From Burkholderiales bacterium RIFCSPHIGHO2_12_FULL_61_11 (GTDB taxonomy: Bacteria > Pseudomonadota > Gammaproteobacteria > Burkholderiales > Burkholderiaceae_C), in the NCBI GenBank assembly GCA_001770785.1, contig MERZ01000368.1, positions 3,664-11,321 on the forward strand: 7,658 nucleotides of DNA, given 5' to 3'. Positions 1-6,407 of the stretch are shown here, one piece after another (positions within the stretch are counted from its first letter, which is position 1; each line of letters begins with the position of its first letter). The notes below the pieces were generated by a model, which had not been told where the DNA came from, searched no databases, and saw only the letters and a list, made by a program, of their open reading frames with translations. A program made the position numbers and the translations under genes.

Positions 1-618
1 GTGCACCTGTGCCGCGTCAGCAGTGCCGCTGGGGTTGAACTGATCGGCAGGGCCAAGGCAGAGGGGCTGGGCGTGAGCTGCGACGTGAGCATCAACAATC
101 TGCATTTGACGGACGTGGACATTGGCTACTTCGACAGCCGCATGCGGCTGAACCCGCCGCTGCGCCAGCAGCGCGACCGCGACGCGATTCGCCAGGGTCT
201 GGCAGACGGCACGATTGATGCACTGGTATCTGATCACACGCCGGTCGATGAAGATGCCAAAACCCTGCCGTTTGCCGAGGCCGAGGCGGGCGCGACTGGC
301 CTGGAACTTCTGCTGGGACTGGCCTGCAAGTGGGGCAGTGACAGTCAGGCTGGCATGGCGCGGGCACTCGCGGTGTTGACGAGCGAGCCCGCGCGCGTTC
401 TGGGCAACACGCTGGGCCCGCTGCACGGCAGCGTCGGCCGGCTGGTCAGGGGTGGCGTGGCCGACATCTGTGTGTTTGATCCGGACAGCCCCTGGAGGGT
501 CGAGCCGGCGGCTTTGCGCAGTCAGGGCAAGCACACACCGTTTTCTGGCCACGAGCTTTCCGCGCGCGTGCGTTGGACGGTGGTCGCTGGCCAGGTGGCC
601 TACGAGGCGGCACCTTAA
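1..618 (+). CDS. pyrC: Dihydroorotase (class I type), C-terminal part, 5' end outside window
   Basis: About 205 residues of the C-terminal part of a class I dihydroorotase, the amidohydrolase that cyclises N-carbamoyl-aspartate in pyrimidine synthesis. The GTG at position 1 is an internal valine codon at the window edge, not a start. Visible family landmarks are HLCRVSS (residues 2-8), LTDVDI followed by RLNPPLR (about 36-55), SDHTP (78-82), a GATGLELLL segment (97-105) and the closing beta-sandwich strands with GGVADICVFD. The stop is TAA at 616-618. Active enzymes have a second histidine in the HxxHVS motif and histidines in the TPHH segment. Here Arg replaces the first and CDVSINN stands in place of the second, so this may be a non-catalytic PyrX/PyrC' type subunit that partners aspartate carbamoyltransferase. 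In betaproteobacteria such a gene usually follows pyrB and precedes plsC; the plsC neighbour fits. Family assignment is firm, catalytic status is inference. Confidence 0.88.
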   Translation: MHLCRVSSAAGVELIGRAKAEGLGVSCDVSINNLHLTDVDIGYFDSRMRLNPPLRQQRDRDAIRQGLADGTIDALVSDHTPVDEDAKTLPFAEAEAGATGLELLLGLACKWGSDSQAGMARALAVLTSEPARVLGNTLGPLHGSVGRLVRGGVADICVFDPDSPWRVEPAALRSQGKHTPFSGHELSARVRWTVVAGQVAYEAAP

Positions 619-632
619 ACCGTGGCTGATGC

Positions 633-1370
633 ATGAGGCTGCTCGGCGTCTCCTGGAAGCTGCTGCGGGCCATGGTGCATGCAGGGCATGGTTTCTGGAT
701 CATCAAAATCCTCTTTCCGAGGCTTGAGCAGGCCGACCGGGATGCGCGGGTTCGCGCATGGTCGGGCCAGATGTTGCGCATCGTGGGAATCGAGCTGGTG
801 GTGAACGGCCTGCCGCCCGCTGGGGGCCCTGTGCTGCTGGTGTCCAACCATATTTCGTGGCTGGATATTTTGGTGATCCACGCGTCACGCCATTGCCGAT
901 TTGTTTCCAAATCCGATATCAAGGGGTGGCCCGTTGTCAGCACGCTGGCCGGTGGCGCGGGCACCTTATACATCGAGCGCGGGTCGCGGCGCGATGCGCA
1001 TCGGCTGGTGCTGCAAATGGCCGAGCGCCTGCGCGAGGGTGACATTCTGGCGGTGTTTCCCGAAGGCACGACCGGCGACGGCATCACGCTCAAACCGTTT
1101 CACGCCAACTTGATCCAGGCTGCCATCGAGGCGTCTGTGCCGGTCCAGCCGATGGCGCTCAAATTCATCGATGCAGCCAGCGGCGTGACGAGTTTCGCTC
1201 CCAGTTATGTGGGCGACGAAACCCTGGCGGGATCGATTTGGCGGACCCTCGCGGCGCGCGGGCTGAAGACCGTCGTGACTTTTGGCGAGCCCCAGGTGGC
1301 GCAGGGGCAAACCCGGCGCGCGTGGGCGGACTCGCTGCGCGAAGAAATCGAGCGCCTGAGACAGGTGTAG
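633..1370 (+). CDS. plsC: Lysophospholipid acyltransferase (1-acyl-sn-glycerol-3-phosphate acyltransferase family)
   Basis: This 245-residue protein belongs to the PlsC/LPLAT family, which transfers an acyl chain to lysophosphatidic acid or related lysolipids at the inner membrane. The catalytic motif NHISWLD is at residues 72-78 (His73 and Asp78 form the NHx4D box). Block II is GTLYIERGSRRDA (110-122), and the substrate-phosphate motif FPEGTT is at 142-147. A hydrophobic N-terminal stretch (about residues 10-28) suggests membrane association. The ATG at 633 lies 14 bases after the preceding stop, so the gene is probably co-transcribed with the pyrimidine gene; the ribosome binding site is weak. 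A shorter start at Met14 is possible, but the basic/aromatic N-terminus favours 633. It converges on fbpC with a 10-base gap. Length and all motifs look intact. The exact acceptor lipid cannot be read from sequence: it may be phosphatidic acid synthesis or ornithine-lipid type acylation. Confidence 0.92.
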   Translation: MRLLGVSWKLLRAMVHAGHGFWIIKILFPRLEQADRDARVRAWSGQMLRIVGIELVVNGLPPAGGPVLLVSNHISWLDILVIHASRHCRFVSKSDIKGWPVVSTLAGGAGTLYIERGSRRDAHRLVLQMAERLREGDILAVFPEGTTGDGITLKPFHANLIQAAIEASVPVQPMALKFIDAASGVTSFAPSYVGDETLAGSIWRTLAARGLKTVVTFGEPQVAQGQTRRAWADSLREEIERLRQV

Positions 1371-1390
1371 CAGTGCAGCTTTAGCACTGC
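1370..1390. terminator. Hairpin at convergent gene ends (candidate bidirectional terminator)
   Basis: A perfect 7-bp inverted repeat, GCAGTGC (1370-1376) and GCACTGC (1384-1390), is separated by a 7-base loop. It overlaps the last base of the plsC stop codon, the whole 10-base gap, and the stop and final two codons of fbpC. Its position suggests it ends transcription from both sides. Neither strand has a U-run after the stem, so classical intrinsic termination is doubtful. Confidence 0.35.
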
Positions 1391-2478
1391 GAAATGGTTT
1401 CTGGCAGGTCGCTCGCCTCGCGCGGGAAGGTCACGACATGATCGACCTCGGCGCGTATGCCAATCCATTCACCCAAGGCATGGTCATGGTGGGAGGGCAC
1501 ATTGGCCACAACCGTCTCGCCCGTCAAAAGCCGCAGCGTGTACAAAAATTCAGAGCCACGAAAAGCCTTGCGGATGATTTCCGCTTTGACGGGCGCGTGG
1601 TCGTCATGCACGATATCGTCAGCCCTGAGCAGCACATCGCACAGCCCCCCCGGATAGGCGCTGGGCAACGGGCATTCCTGCAGGTCCACGAGGTCGCCGA
1701 GAACGGTATGCACCACCGCATGGGTTCCGCGATGCTCGATGCGCGCTTGCGTAAACACGCCGTGGCCGATGAAATCCGCGACAAATCGCGTGGCTGGCCG
1801 GTGGTAAAGCGCATAAGCGTCGTCCCACTGGTGCAGTCGGCCTTCATGCATCACGCCGATGCGGTCACCAATGGCAAAGGCTTCGAGCTGGTCGTGGGTC
1901 ACAAACAAAGCTGTTGCACCAGCTGCCTTGAGAATGCCGCGCACCTCGTGCGCCAGGCGTTCTCGCATCTCCACGTCAAGATTTGAAAACGGCTCGTCAA
2001 GCAGCAGCAAGCGTGGGCCGGGTGCCAGCGCGCGCGCCAGTGCCACGCGCTGCTGCTGCCCGCCCGACAGCTCGTGCGGATAGCGCTTGTGGATATCGCC
2101 CAGACCGACCAGGTCCAGCACTTCATTAACGCGCCGGTCACGCTGGGCAGGGGCCAGATGGCTAAGCCCGAAAGCCACGTTTCGCGCCGAATCCAAATGC
2201 GGGAACAGCGCGTAATCCTGAAACACCATGCCGATGCGGCGCGACTCGGCCGGCACATGGGCGCTGGGACTGCTGACGATTTGTTTCGCCAGGCGGATGG
2301 TGCCCGCCTGCGCGCGCTCCAGACCGGCCACCGCGCGCAGCAGCGTCGTCTTGCCACAACCCGAAGGCCCGATCAACACCCCGATTTCGCCCGCCTGCAG
2401 GCTGAACGACACGCCGTCAACGGCCGGCTTCACGCTGCCCGCATAACGCACGCCCAGTTGGGAAACATCCAAGAACAT
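1381..2478 (-). CDS. fbpC: Ferric iron ABC transporter, ATP-binding protein (FbpC type)
   Basis: This 365-residue ABC ATPase powers import through the divergently encoded permease. Motifs are complete: Walker A GPSGCGKTT (residues 37-45), Q-loop Gln87 in FQDYALFPH, signature LSGGQ (137-141), Walker B LLLLDE (157-162), D-loop SNLD (165-168) and switch His195 in VTHD. A C-terminal TOBE-like regulatory region follows from about residue 240. I chose the ATG at 2478 because MFLDVSQLGVRY aligns with the normal N-terminus of the family. A longer frame opens with ATG at 2508, but that codon lies inside the Fur-like operator. No good Shine-Dalgarno sequence precedes 2478. The subfamily is shared with putrescine, sulfate, thiamine and 2-aminoethylphosphonate ATPases. 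The iron call rests on the fused permease next door and the Fur-like site. Confidence 0.85.
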   Translation of the reverse strand: MFLDVSQLGVRYAGSVKPAVDGVSFSLQAGEIGVLIGPSGCGKTTLLRAVAGLERAQAGTIRLAKQIVSSPSAHVPAESRRIGMVFQDYALFPHLDSARNVAFGLSHLAPAQRDRRVNEVLDLVGLGDIHKRYPHELSGGQQQRVALARALAPGPRLLLLDEPFSNLDVEMRERLAHEVRGILKAAGATALFVTHDQLEAFAIGDRIGVMHEGRLHQWDDAYALYHRPATRFVADFIGHGVFTQARIEHRGTHAVVHTVLGDLVDLQECPLPSAYPGGLCDVLLRADDIVHDDHAPVKAEIIRKAFRGSEFLYTLRLLTGETVVANVPSHHDHALGEWIGIRAEVDHVVTFPREASDLPETISQC

Positions 2479-2484
2479 GGATTC

Positions 2485-2502
2485 ATTGTAGATGCTTACA
2501 AT
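2485..2502. promoter_or_regulatory. Candidate divergent promoter -10 elements
   Basis: TACAAT occurs once on each strand: plus strand at 2497-2502, reading towards fbpB, and minus strand at 2490-2485, reading towards fbpC. Both overlap or abut the Fur-like site, so a bound repressor would block both directions. No convincing TTGACA-like -35 hexamer stands at 16-18 bases from either. On the minus strand transcription would start close to the fbpC ATG at 2478. Confidence 0.3.
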
Positions 2503-2509
2503 TCTCATT
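2488..2509 (-). promoter_or_regulatory. Fur-box-like operator between fbpC and fbpB
   Basis: Read on the minus strand, GAGAATTGTAAGCATCTAC (2506-2488) matches the 19-bp E. coli Fur consensus at 12 of 19 positions by hand count. In the 7-1-7 view, TGAGAAT is a 6/7 match and GTAAGCA a 4/7 match to the inverted half. It lies in the short region between the divergent iron-transport genes and overlaps TACAAT elements on both strands. That is the arrangement expected for Fe(II)-Fur repression of both operons. The right half-site is weak, so affinity may be moderate. Confidence 0.5.
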
Positions 2510-2589
2510 TGCAGCCATTAACTGCAACAACCATGGCGCATGCTGGTTGGAATCTGCTCCTGCCTCTAGCGGCCTTTTTTCGGGTTGAC

Positions 2590-4221
2590 ATGCTCCGCCA
2601 TCTTCTAAGTTCACTGTTTCGCTTCATCCCTTCTGCGCTGTTGTTTTTGCTGGTCGGCCTGTTGACACTGCCGGTATTGGCGGTGGCGCTGTCATGGGTG
2701 CAGTTCGACGACGTAGCACGCTCCATCCTGGTGGAGATGCTGCAAACGGTGTTGCCGGACTACGTCTGGACCTCGCTGCTGCTGTGCTTGTTGGTCGGCC
2801 TCGGTGTGGCCGCGGTGGGCATGGCAACCGCCAGTGCCGTCACGCTGTTCGAGTTTCCGGGCCGGCGGGTCTTTGAGTGGGCGCTGCTGCTGCCGCTGGC
2901 CATGCCGGCCTACGTGGTGGCTTATGCCTACACCGATTTTTTACAGTATGGCGGTCCGCTTCAGACCTGGCTGCGCGCCGCTTGGGGTCTGCAGGGCCGT
3001 TTGCTGCCAGAAGTGCGCAGTTTGGGCGGCGCCGTGCTGGTCTTTACGGTCGCGCTTTACCCTTATGTGTATTTGCTGGCGCGCACCGCCTTGTCGGAGC
3101 GGGCGGTACACCTGATGGAAGCGGCCCGCCTGCTCGGCGCGCCACTGGCCCGCCGCATTCGTGAAGTGGCGCTGCCGCTGGCCCGCCCTGCCGTGGCGGC
3201 CGGCGTGGCGCTGGCGCTGATGGAAACCATGGCTGACTATGGCGTGGTGAGTTATTTCGGCGTCCAGAGCTTTACCGCCGGCATTTACAAGGCGTGGCTG
3301 TCCATGGACAACCGCATTGCCGCGGCGCAACTGGCGACCGTGCTGCTGATCGTTGTGGCGGTGCTGCTGGGCATTGAGCACGGCGCTCAAAAGCGCATGC
3401 GCTTTGCGGGCAGCCGCGGCGGGCGCGCGGGTGCCGCGGATGCTGCGCCGGTCCAGTTGCAAGGCGGGCCTGCCGTCGTGGCCTGGCTGATCTGCGCCGT
3501 GCCGATTGCGCTGGGTTTTGTGTTGCCGGTGCTTTTCATGCTGCGACCGCTGATCTTGGGTTGGGACAACCTGCTCTGGGACAACTTCCTGAGCTGGACG
3601 CTTAACAGTGTTTGGCTGGCCAGCTTGAGCGCGGTGCTGGCAACCGCGCTGGCCGTCAGCCTGGCCTTCGCGGTGCGGCGCAAGCCCGATGTACTCACCC
3701 GTTCGGCAGTGCAACTTGCCAGCCTGGGCTACGCCATACCAGGCGCAGTGATCGTGGTGGGCTTGTTGCTGCCGGTGGGCTGGCTGCAGGCTGCAGCGCC
3801 GCAAACCGGCGCGGGCTACTGGATCACCGCCACCGTGCTCGGAATCGTCTGGGCTTATCTGGTGCGCTTCAGTGCGGTCGCCCTGCAAACCATTCAGAGC
3901 GGATACTCCCGCATTCCGGCCAGCTTCGATGACAGCGCGCGCATGCTGGGCACTACCGGCGCAGGCCTGCTGGCGAGGGTGCACTGGCCGCTGCTCAAGC
4001 GTTCGGTCGCGGTGGCCGGGCTGCTGGTGTTTGTCGATGTGATGAAAGAGTTGCCGGCCACGCTGGTGCTGCGCCCCTTCAACAGCGACACCCTGGCCGT
4101 GGTCACTTACCAGTTGGCGCGCGACGAGCGGCTCGGTGAAGCCGCATTGCCTGCGCTGGCCCTGGTGCTGGTGGGCTTGCTGCCGGTGGCGTTGCTGAGC
4201 CGCACCTTGCGGTCAAAGTAG
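2590..4221 (+). CDS. fbpB: Ferric iron ABC transporter, fused permease (FbpB type)
   Basis: This inner-membrane permease has 543 residues and two fused binding-protein-dependent transport domains, as in FbpB/SfuB ferric transporters. About 12 hydrophobic segments are visible. The ATPase-contacting EAA loops are near residues 177-203 (EAARLLG and following) and 448-474 (DSARMLG and following). A hydrophilic linker at about residues 260-290 (KRMRFAGSRGG region) joins the halves. I prefer ATG 2590 (MLRHLLSSLF), which puts a short basic stretch before the first membrane helix; ATG 2533 would add 19 residues. Neither has a clear Shine-Dalgarno sequence. The gene is divergent from fbpC, with the Fur-like site between them, and ends with TAG at 4219-4221. 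No binding protein gene (fbpA) follows, so the periplasmic component must lie elsewhere. Other substrates of the same permease class, such as thiamine or phosphonate, remain possible. Confidence 0.87.
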   Translation: MLRHLLSSLFRFIPSALLFLLVGLLTLPVLAVALSWVQFDDVARSILVEMLQTVLPDYVWTSLLLCLLVGLGVAAVGMATASAVTLFEFPGRRVFEWALLLPLAMPAYVVAYAYTDFLQYGGPLQTWLRAAWGLQGRLLPEVRSLGGAVLVFTVALYPYVYLLARTALSERAVHLMEAARLLGAPLARRIREVALPLARPAVAAGVALALMETMADYGVVSYFGVQSFTAGIYKAWLSMDNRIAAAQLATVLLIVVAVLLGIEHGAQKRMRFAGSRGGRAGAADAAPVQLQGGPAVVAWLICAVPIALGFVLPVLFMLRPLILGWDNLLWDNFLSWTLNSVWLASLSAVLATALAVSLAFAVRRKPDVLTRSAVQLASLGYAIPGAVIVVGLLLPVGWLQAAAPQTGAGYWITATVLGIVWAYLVRFSAVALQTIQSGYSRIPASFDDSARMLGTTGAGLLARVHWPLLKRSVAVAGLLVFVDVMKELPATLVLRPFNSDTLAVVTYQLARDERLGEAALPALALVLVGLLPVALLSRTLRSK

Positions 4222-4273
4222 CACCGGTTGCGCCAGCTGGCCATCCGCCTGCCGCCCCAACGATCCCATCACT

Positions 4274-4289
4274 GTAGGCAGGAGCCTAC
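4274..4289. repeat. Perfect 6-bp inverted repeat after fbpB
   Basis: GTAGGC (4274-4279) and GCCTAC (4284-4289) can form a stem with an AGGA loop, 52 bases after the fbpB stop. No T-run follows on either strand, so a classical terminator is unlikely. It may be an operator or processing hairpin belonging to the former upstream region of the csbD remnant. Confidence 0.4.
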
Positions 4290-4330
4290 GCCTGTTAAAT
4301 ACGCGGGACTACCACCCTGCCCCGGGAGCG

Positions 4331-4465
4331 AAAGTATGGTTCATCCATCCTGGCAAGCGCGATCAGCTGCTGGGCAGGATCCAGGAGCGCCACGGCATCA
4401 CCAAAGAGGAAGCCGAAAAGCAGGTCAAGGCATGGCAGGAGCACCATCCCGGCAATTTTTTTTGA
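4331..4465 (+). pseudogene. Remnant of a CsbD-family stress-response protein (C-terminal half)
   Basis: One frame reads KRDQLLGRIQERHGITKEEA and continues EKQVKAW, ending at a TGA at 4463-4465. From memory this closely resembles the C-terminal half of CsbD/YjbJ-like small proteins (E. coli YjbJ has GKRDQLVGKIQERYG at this point). These are abundant general-stress proteins of about 60-70 residues with no known enzymatic role. The conserved N-terminal half (the NWKQFKG-type segment) is missing. The frame is open upstream to about 4223 but contains no ATG, GTG or TTG start. The recognisable homology begins near 4352, and the codons before it (VWFIHP) do not look like the family. The reading ends in an 8-T run (4456-4463), so the tail could also be altered. 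Interpretation: a deletion removed the start and N-terminal half. Family recognition is from pattern memory, without alignment. Confidence 0.6.
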
Positions 4466-4468
4466 ACG

Positions 4469-4486
4469 CGACTGACCCGGCAGTCG
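4469..4486. repeat. Perfect 6-bp inverted repeat after csbD remnant
   Basis: CGACTG (4469-4474) and CAGTCG (4481-4486) flank a 6-base loop, ACCCGG. It begins 3 bases after the remnant's stop codon. The T-run in this area lies before the stem rather than after it, so the orientation does not fit an intrinsic terminator for plus-strand genes. Function unknown. Confidence 0.3.
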
Positions 4487-4553
4487 ACTTGAATACCGTA
4501 AAGAGAAGGCCGGAACCGTGACTGAAGTCAACAAAGAGGCCAAGGAGCGCTGC

Positions 4554-4559
4554 AGGAGG
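4554..4559 (+). promoter_or_regulatory. Strong Shine-Dalgarno for the DUF5996 gene
   Basis: AGGAGG stands 5 bases before the ATG at 4565. It is the only textbook ribosome binding site in the window and fixes the start of the DUF5996-like reading frame. Confidence 0.75.
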
Positions 4560-4564
4560 CAAGC

Positions 4565-5514
4565 ATGGTGAACGCAGATTTAGCCGACCCGAAAACCAAC
4601 GCGTCGCCGTGGCCCACGCTGGACTACGCGGCATGGAAGGATACCTGCGCCACGCTGCACCTGTGGACCCAGATCGTCGGCAAAATCCGGCTGGCGCAAA
4701 CGCCTTGGACCAATCATTCCTGGCATGTGACGCTCTACGTCACCGCGCGCGGCCTGACGACCTCGCCCATTCCCGACGGTGCGCGCACGTTCCAGATTGA
4801 TTTCGACTTCATCGACCATCGGCTGTTGATCGAGACCAGCGACGGGGCGGTGACAACCATGCTTTTGACGCCGCGCCCGGTGGCCGACTTTTACCAGTGC
4901 TTGCTGGCGCAGCTGGTCAAGCTCGGCCTGCACGTCAAGATTCACACCACGCCCAATGAAATCATCGATGCCATCCCGTTCGAGCTGGACCAACAGCATG
5001 CGTCGTATGACGCCGCGTCGGCCCATCGCTTCTGGCAGGCTTTGGTGCAGGCCGACCGCGTATTCAAACAATTCCGGGCTGGCTTCATCGGCAAGTGCAG
5101 CCCTGTGCATTTTTTTTGGGGCAGTTTTGACCTGGCGGTGACGCGTTTTTCCGGGCGCCCGGCCCCGCAGCATCCCGGGGCATTCCGCATTGCCCGGACT
5201 GGGTCACGCGCGAGGCCTATTCGCACGAAGTGAGCAGTTGCGGCTTCTGGCCGGGCGGCGAGATGCTGCCTTACCCGGTGTTCTACGCCTATGCGTATCC
5301 CGAACCGCCCGGTTTCAGCACCACCGCCGTGCGTCCGGAGAGTGCCCGCTACGAGCCCACATTGCACGAATTTATTCTGCCTTACGACGCGGTCCGGCAG
5401 GCCGCCTCACCGGATACCCTGCTGCTTGAATTTTTGCAGAGCAGCTATGAAGCCGCTGCCAACCGGGGGCAATGGGATCGGGCCGCGCTGGAGCAAGCTT
5501 TGCCACCCCGCTAA
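4565..5514 (+). pseudogene. DUF5996-family protein, interrupted by a single-base frameshift
   Basis: The first frame starts at ATG 4565 and reads family-like sequence (WPTLDYAAWKDTCATLHLWTQ at the start, later FFWGSFDLAVTRFSGRPAP near residues 188-206). It then loses homology at about 5180 and stops at 5231-5233. The family-like sequence continues in the -1 frame, with PHCPDWVTREAYSHEVSSCG, FWPGGEMLPYPVFYAYAYPEP and a C-terminal helix ending at the stop near 5512-5514. Adding one G to the GGGG run at 5177-5180 joins the two halves without a gap and gives HPGGIPHCPDWV, for a predicted 316-residue protein, about the usual family length. The function of DUF5996 is unknown. The protein looks soluble and cytoplasmic, with no signal peptide or membrane helix. 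The cause may be true decay or a sequencing or assembly error at the G run. The truncated 222-residue product would lack the conserved C-terminal third. Confidence 0.78.
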
Positions 5515-5630
5515 TTTCCAGGATTATGGGACAGAGCTTGTCCGAGGTGAATGTCGTGAAGAACCGAGGGACGAAATCATCACGAATGAAATGGCGAAGA
5601 CAACGGTAGCAAACAATGCGCTAGTTTTTT
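5515..5630. other. Intergenic region between convergent genes
   Basis: This 116-base gap lies between the DUF5996 gene end and the stop of the minus-strand permease. I see no convincing gene. A weak 5-bp inverted repeat, GGACA/TGTCC, is at 5529-5543. A T7 run (5625-5631) is preceded only by a 4-bp TAGC/GCTA pair (5607-5610, 5620-5623). This might act as a poor plus-strand terminator. Confidence 0.35.
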
Positions 5631-6407
5631 TCAGGATGATGGCCCTGTCTGCCATCGCCCCAGCCGCTGCGCCAGCCTTTCAAACGCCAGATCGGTCACC
5701 ACCGCCAGCAAACCCACCAGCACAGCGCCTTGCAGCACATATGCGGTATTAAAGCCGCTCAGGCCCACGATGATCGGCAAGCCCAGCGTCTTGGCTCCTA
5801 CTGTCGAGGCAATCGCCGCAGTGCCGATGTTGATGATGACCGAGGTGCGAACGCCCGCCAGAATCACCGGGGCGGCCAGCGGCAGCTCGATGCGCTGCAA
5901 GCGCTGCCAGGGGCTCATGCCCAGACCCTCGGCGGCTTCGCGTGCCGCCGGCGGCACCGATGCGAGACCGGCCAGGGTGCTTTGCAGTACCGGCAGCAAG
6001 CCATACAGGGCCAGCGCGATCAGTGCCGGCGCTTCGCCAAAACCCACCACGGGAACGGCCACGGCCAATACCGCCACGGGCGGAAAAGTCTGCCCCGCGG
6101 CCACCACGGTTTCAATCAGGGGGCGAAACTCGCGCCCGCTGGCGCGGGTCGCAAAAATCCCTGCGGCAACACCGACGATGACGGCAAATCCGCTGGACAG
6201 GCCGACGATTTTCAGGTGCGCCAGCGTGAGCCCGAGAAAGCTGTCCCGCGCGTACACTGGCCGCTCCAGCGCCGGAAACAGCGCGGCAAAAAGCGGTTTG
6301 AGCCACGCCATGCCAAAAACCAGCAGCAGCAAGGCCGCAGCGGCCCACGGCAAGGGGTCGCGCGCCCAGGCACGGCCCGTGGCGCTGGCAGGCGCTGCGC
6401 TGCTCAT
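5631..6407 (-). CDS. yehW: Osmoprotectant ABC transporter, permease (YehW type)
   Basis: This 258-residue inner-membrane permease belongs to the glycine betaine/carnitine/choline importer class (OpuBB/YehW). A hydrophobic N-terminal helix lies at residues 20-35. A single transport domain with about five further helices spans roughly 60-245. The ATPase-contacting loop [20 protein letters not shown] occupies residues 157-176, and the conserved segment [13 protein letters not shown] is near 193-205. The ATG (6405-6407) overlaps the TGA of the upstream ATPase gene as ATGA, indicating translational coupling in one operon. It ends with TGA at 5633-5631 and is the last gene of the operon seen here. 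Gene order (permease, ATPase, permease) matches E. coli yehY-yehX-yehW. The E. coli system is reported as a low-affinity osmoprotectant importer, so the substrate here is not certain. Confidence 0.88.
   Translation of the reverse strand: MSSAAPASATGRAWARDPLPWAAAALLLLVFGMAWLKPLFAALFPALERPVYARDSFLGLTLAHLKIVGLSSGFAVIVGVAAGIFATRASGREFRPLIETVVAAGQTFPPVAVLAVAVPVVGFGEAPALIALALYGLLPVLQSTLAGLASVPPAAREAAEGLGMSPWQRLQRIELPLAAPVILAGVRTSVIINIGTAAIASTVGAKTLGLPIIVGLSGFNTAYVLQGAVLVGLLAVVTDLAFERLAQRLGRWQTGPSS

Noticed and set aside
446..1093. Long minus-strand open frame (215 codons) opposite the dihydroorotase end and plsC
   Set aside because: It is antisense to two genes with clear family motifs and has a low-complexity Arg/Pro/Ser-rich translation without recognisable domains, typical of a GC-rich shadow frame.
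2074..2589. N-terminal extension of the fbpB frame back to 2074
   Set aside because: It runs antisense through the fbpC ATPase motifs and the operator. The membrane protein plausibly starts at 2590 or 2533.
2941..3984. 347-codon minus-strand open frame inside fbpB
   Set aside because: It is fully antisense to the permease. The His/Gln/Arg-rich product arises from complementing hydrophobic codons, and no family is recognised.
4228..4521. 97-codon plus-strand frame over the csbD remnant
   Set aside because: The recognisable homology is in a different frame of the same bases, and this frame has no family-like sequence.
5171..5181. Programmed -1 ribosomal frameshift in the DUF5996 gene
   Set aside because: CCCGGGG in this phase is not a standard X-XXY-YYZ slippery heptamer, and I see no strong downstream stem-loop or pseudoknot. 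A lost base is simpler.
5607..5631. Intrinsic terminator ending the DUF5996 gene
   Set aside because: The T7 run is present, but the preceding stem is only 4 bp (TAGC/GCTA), too weak to call as a terminator feature.
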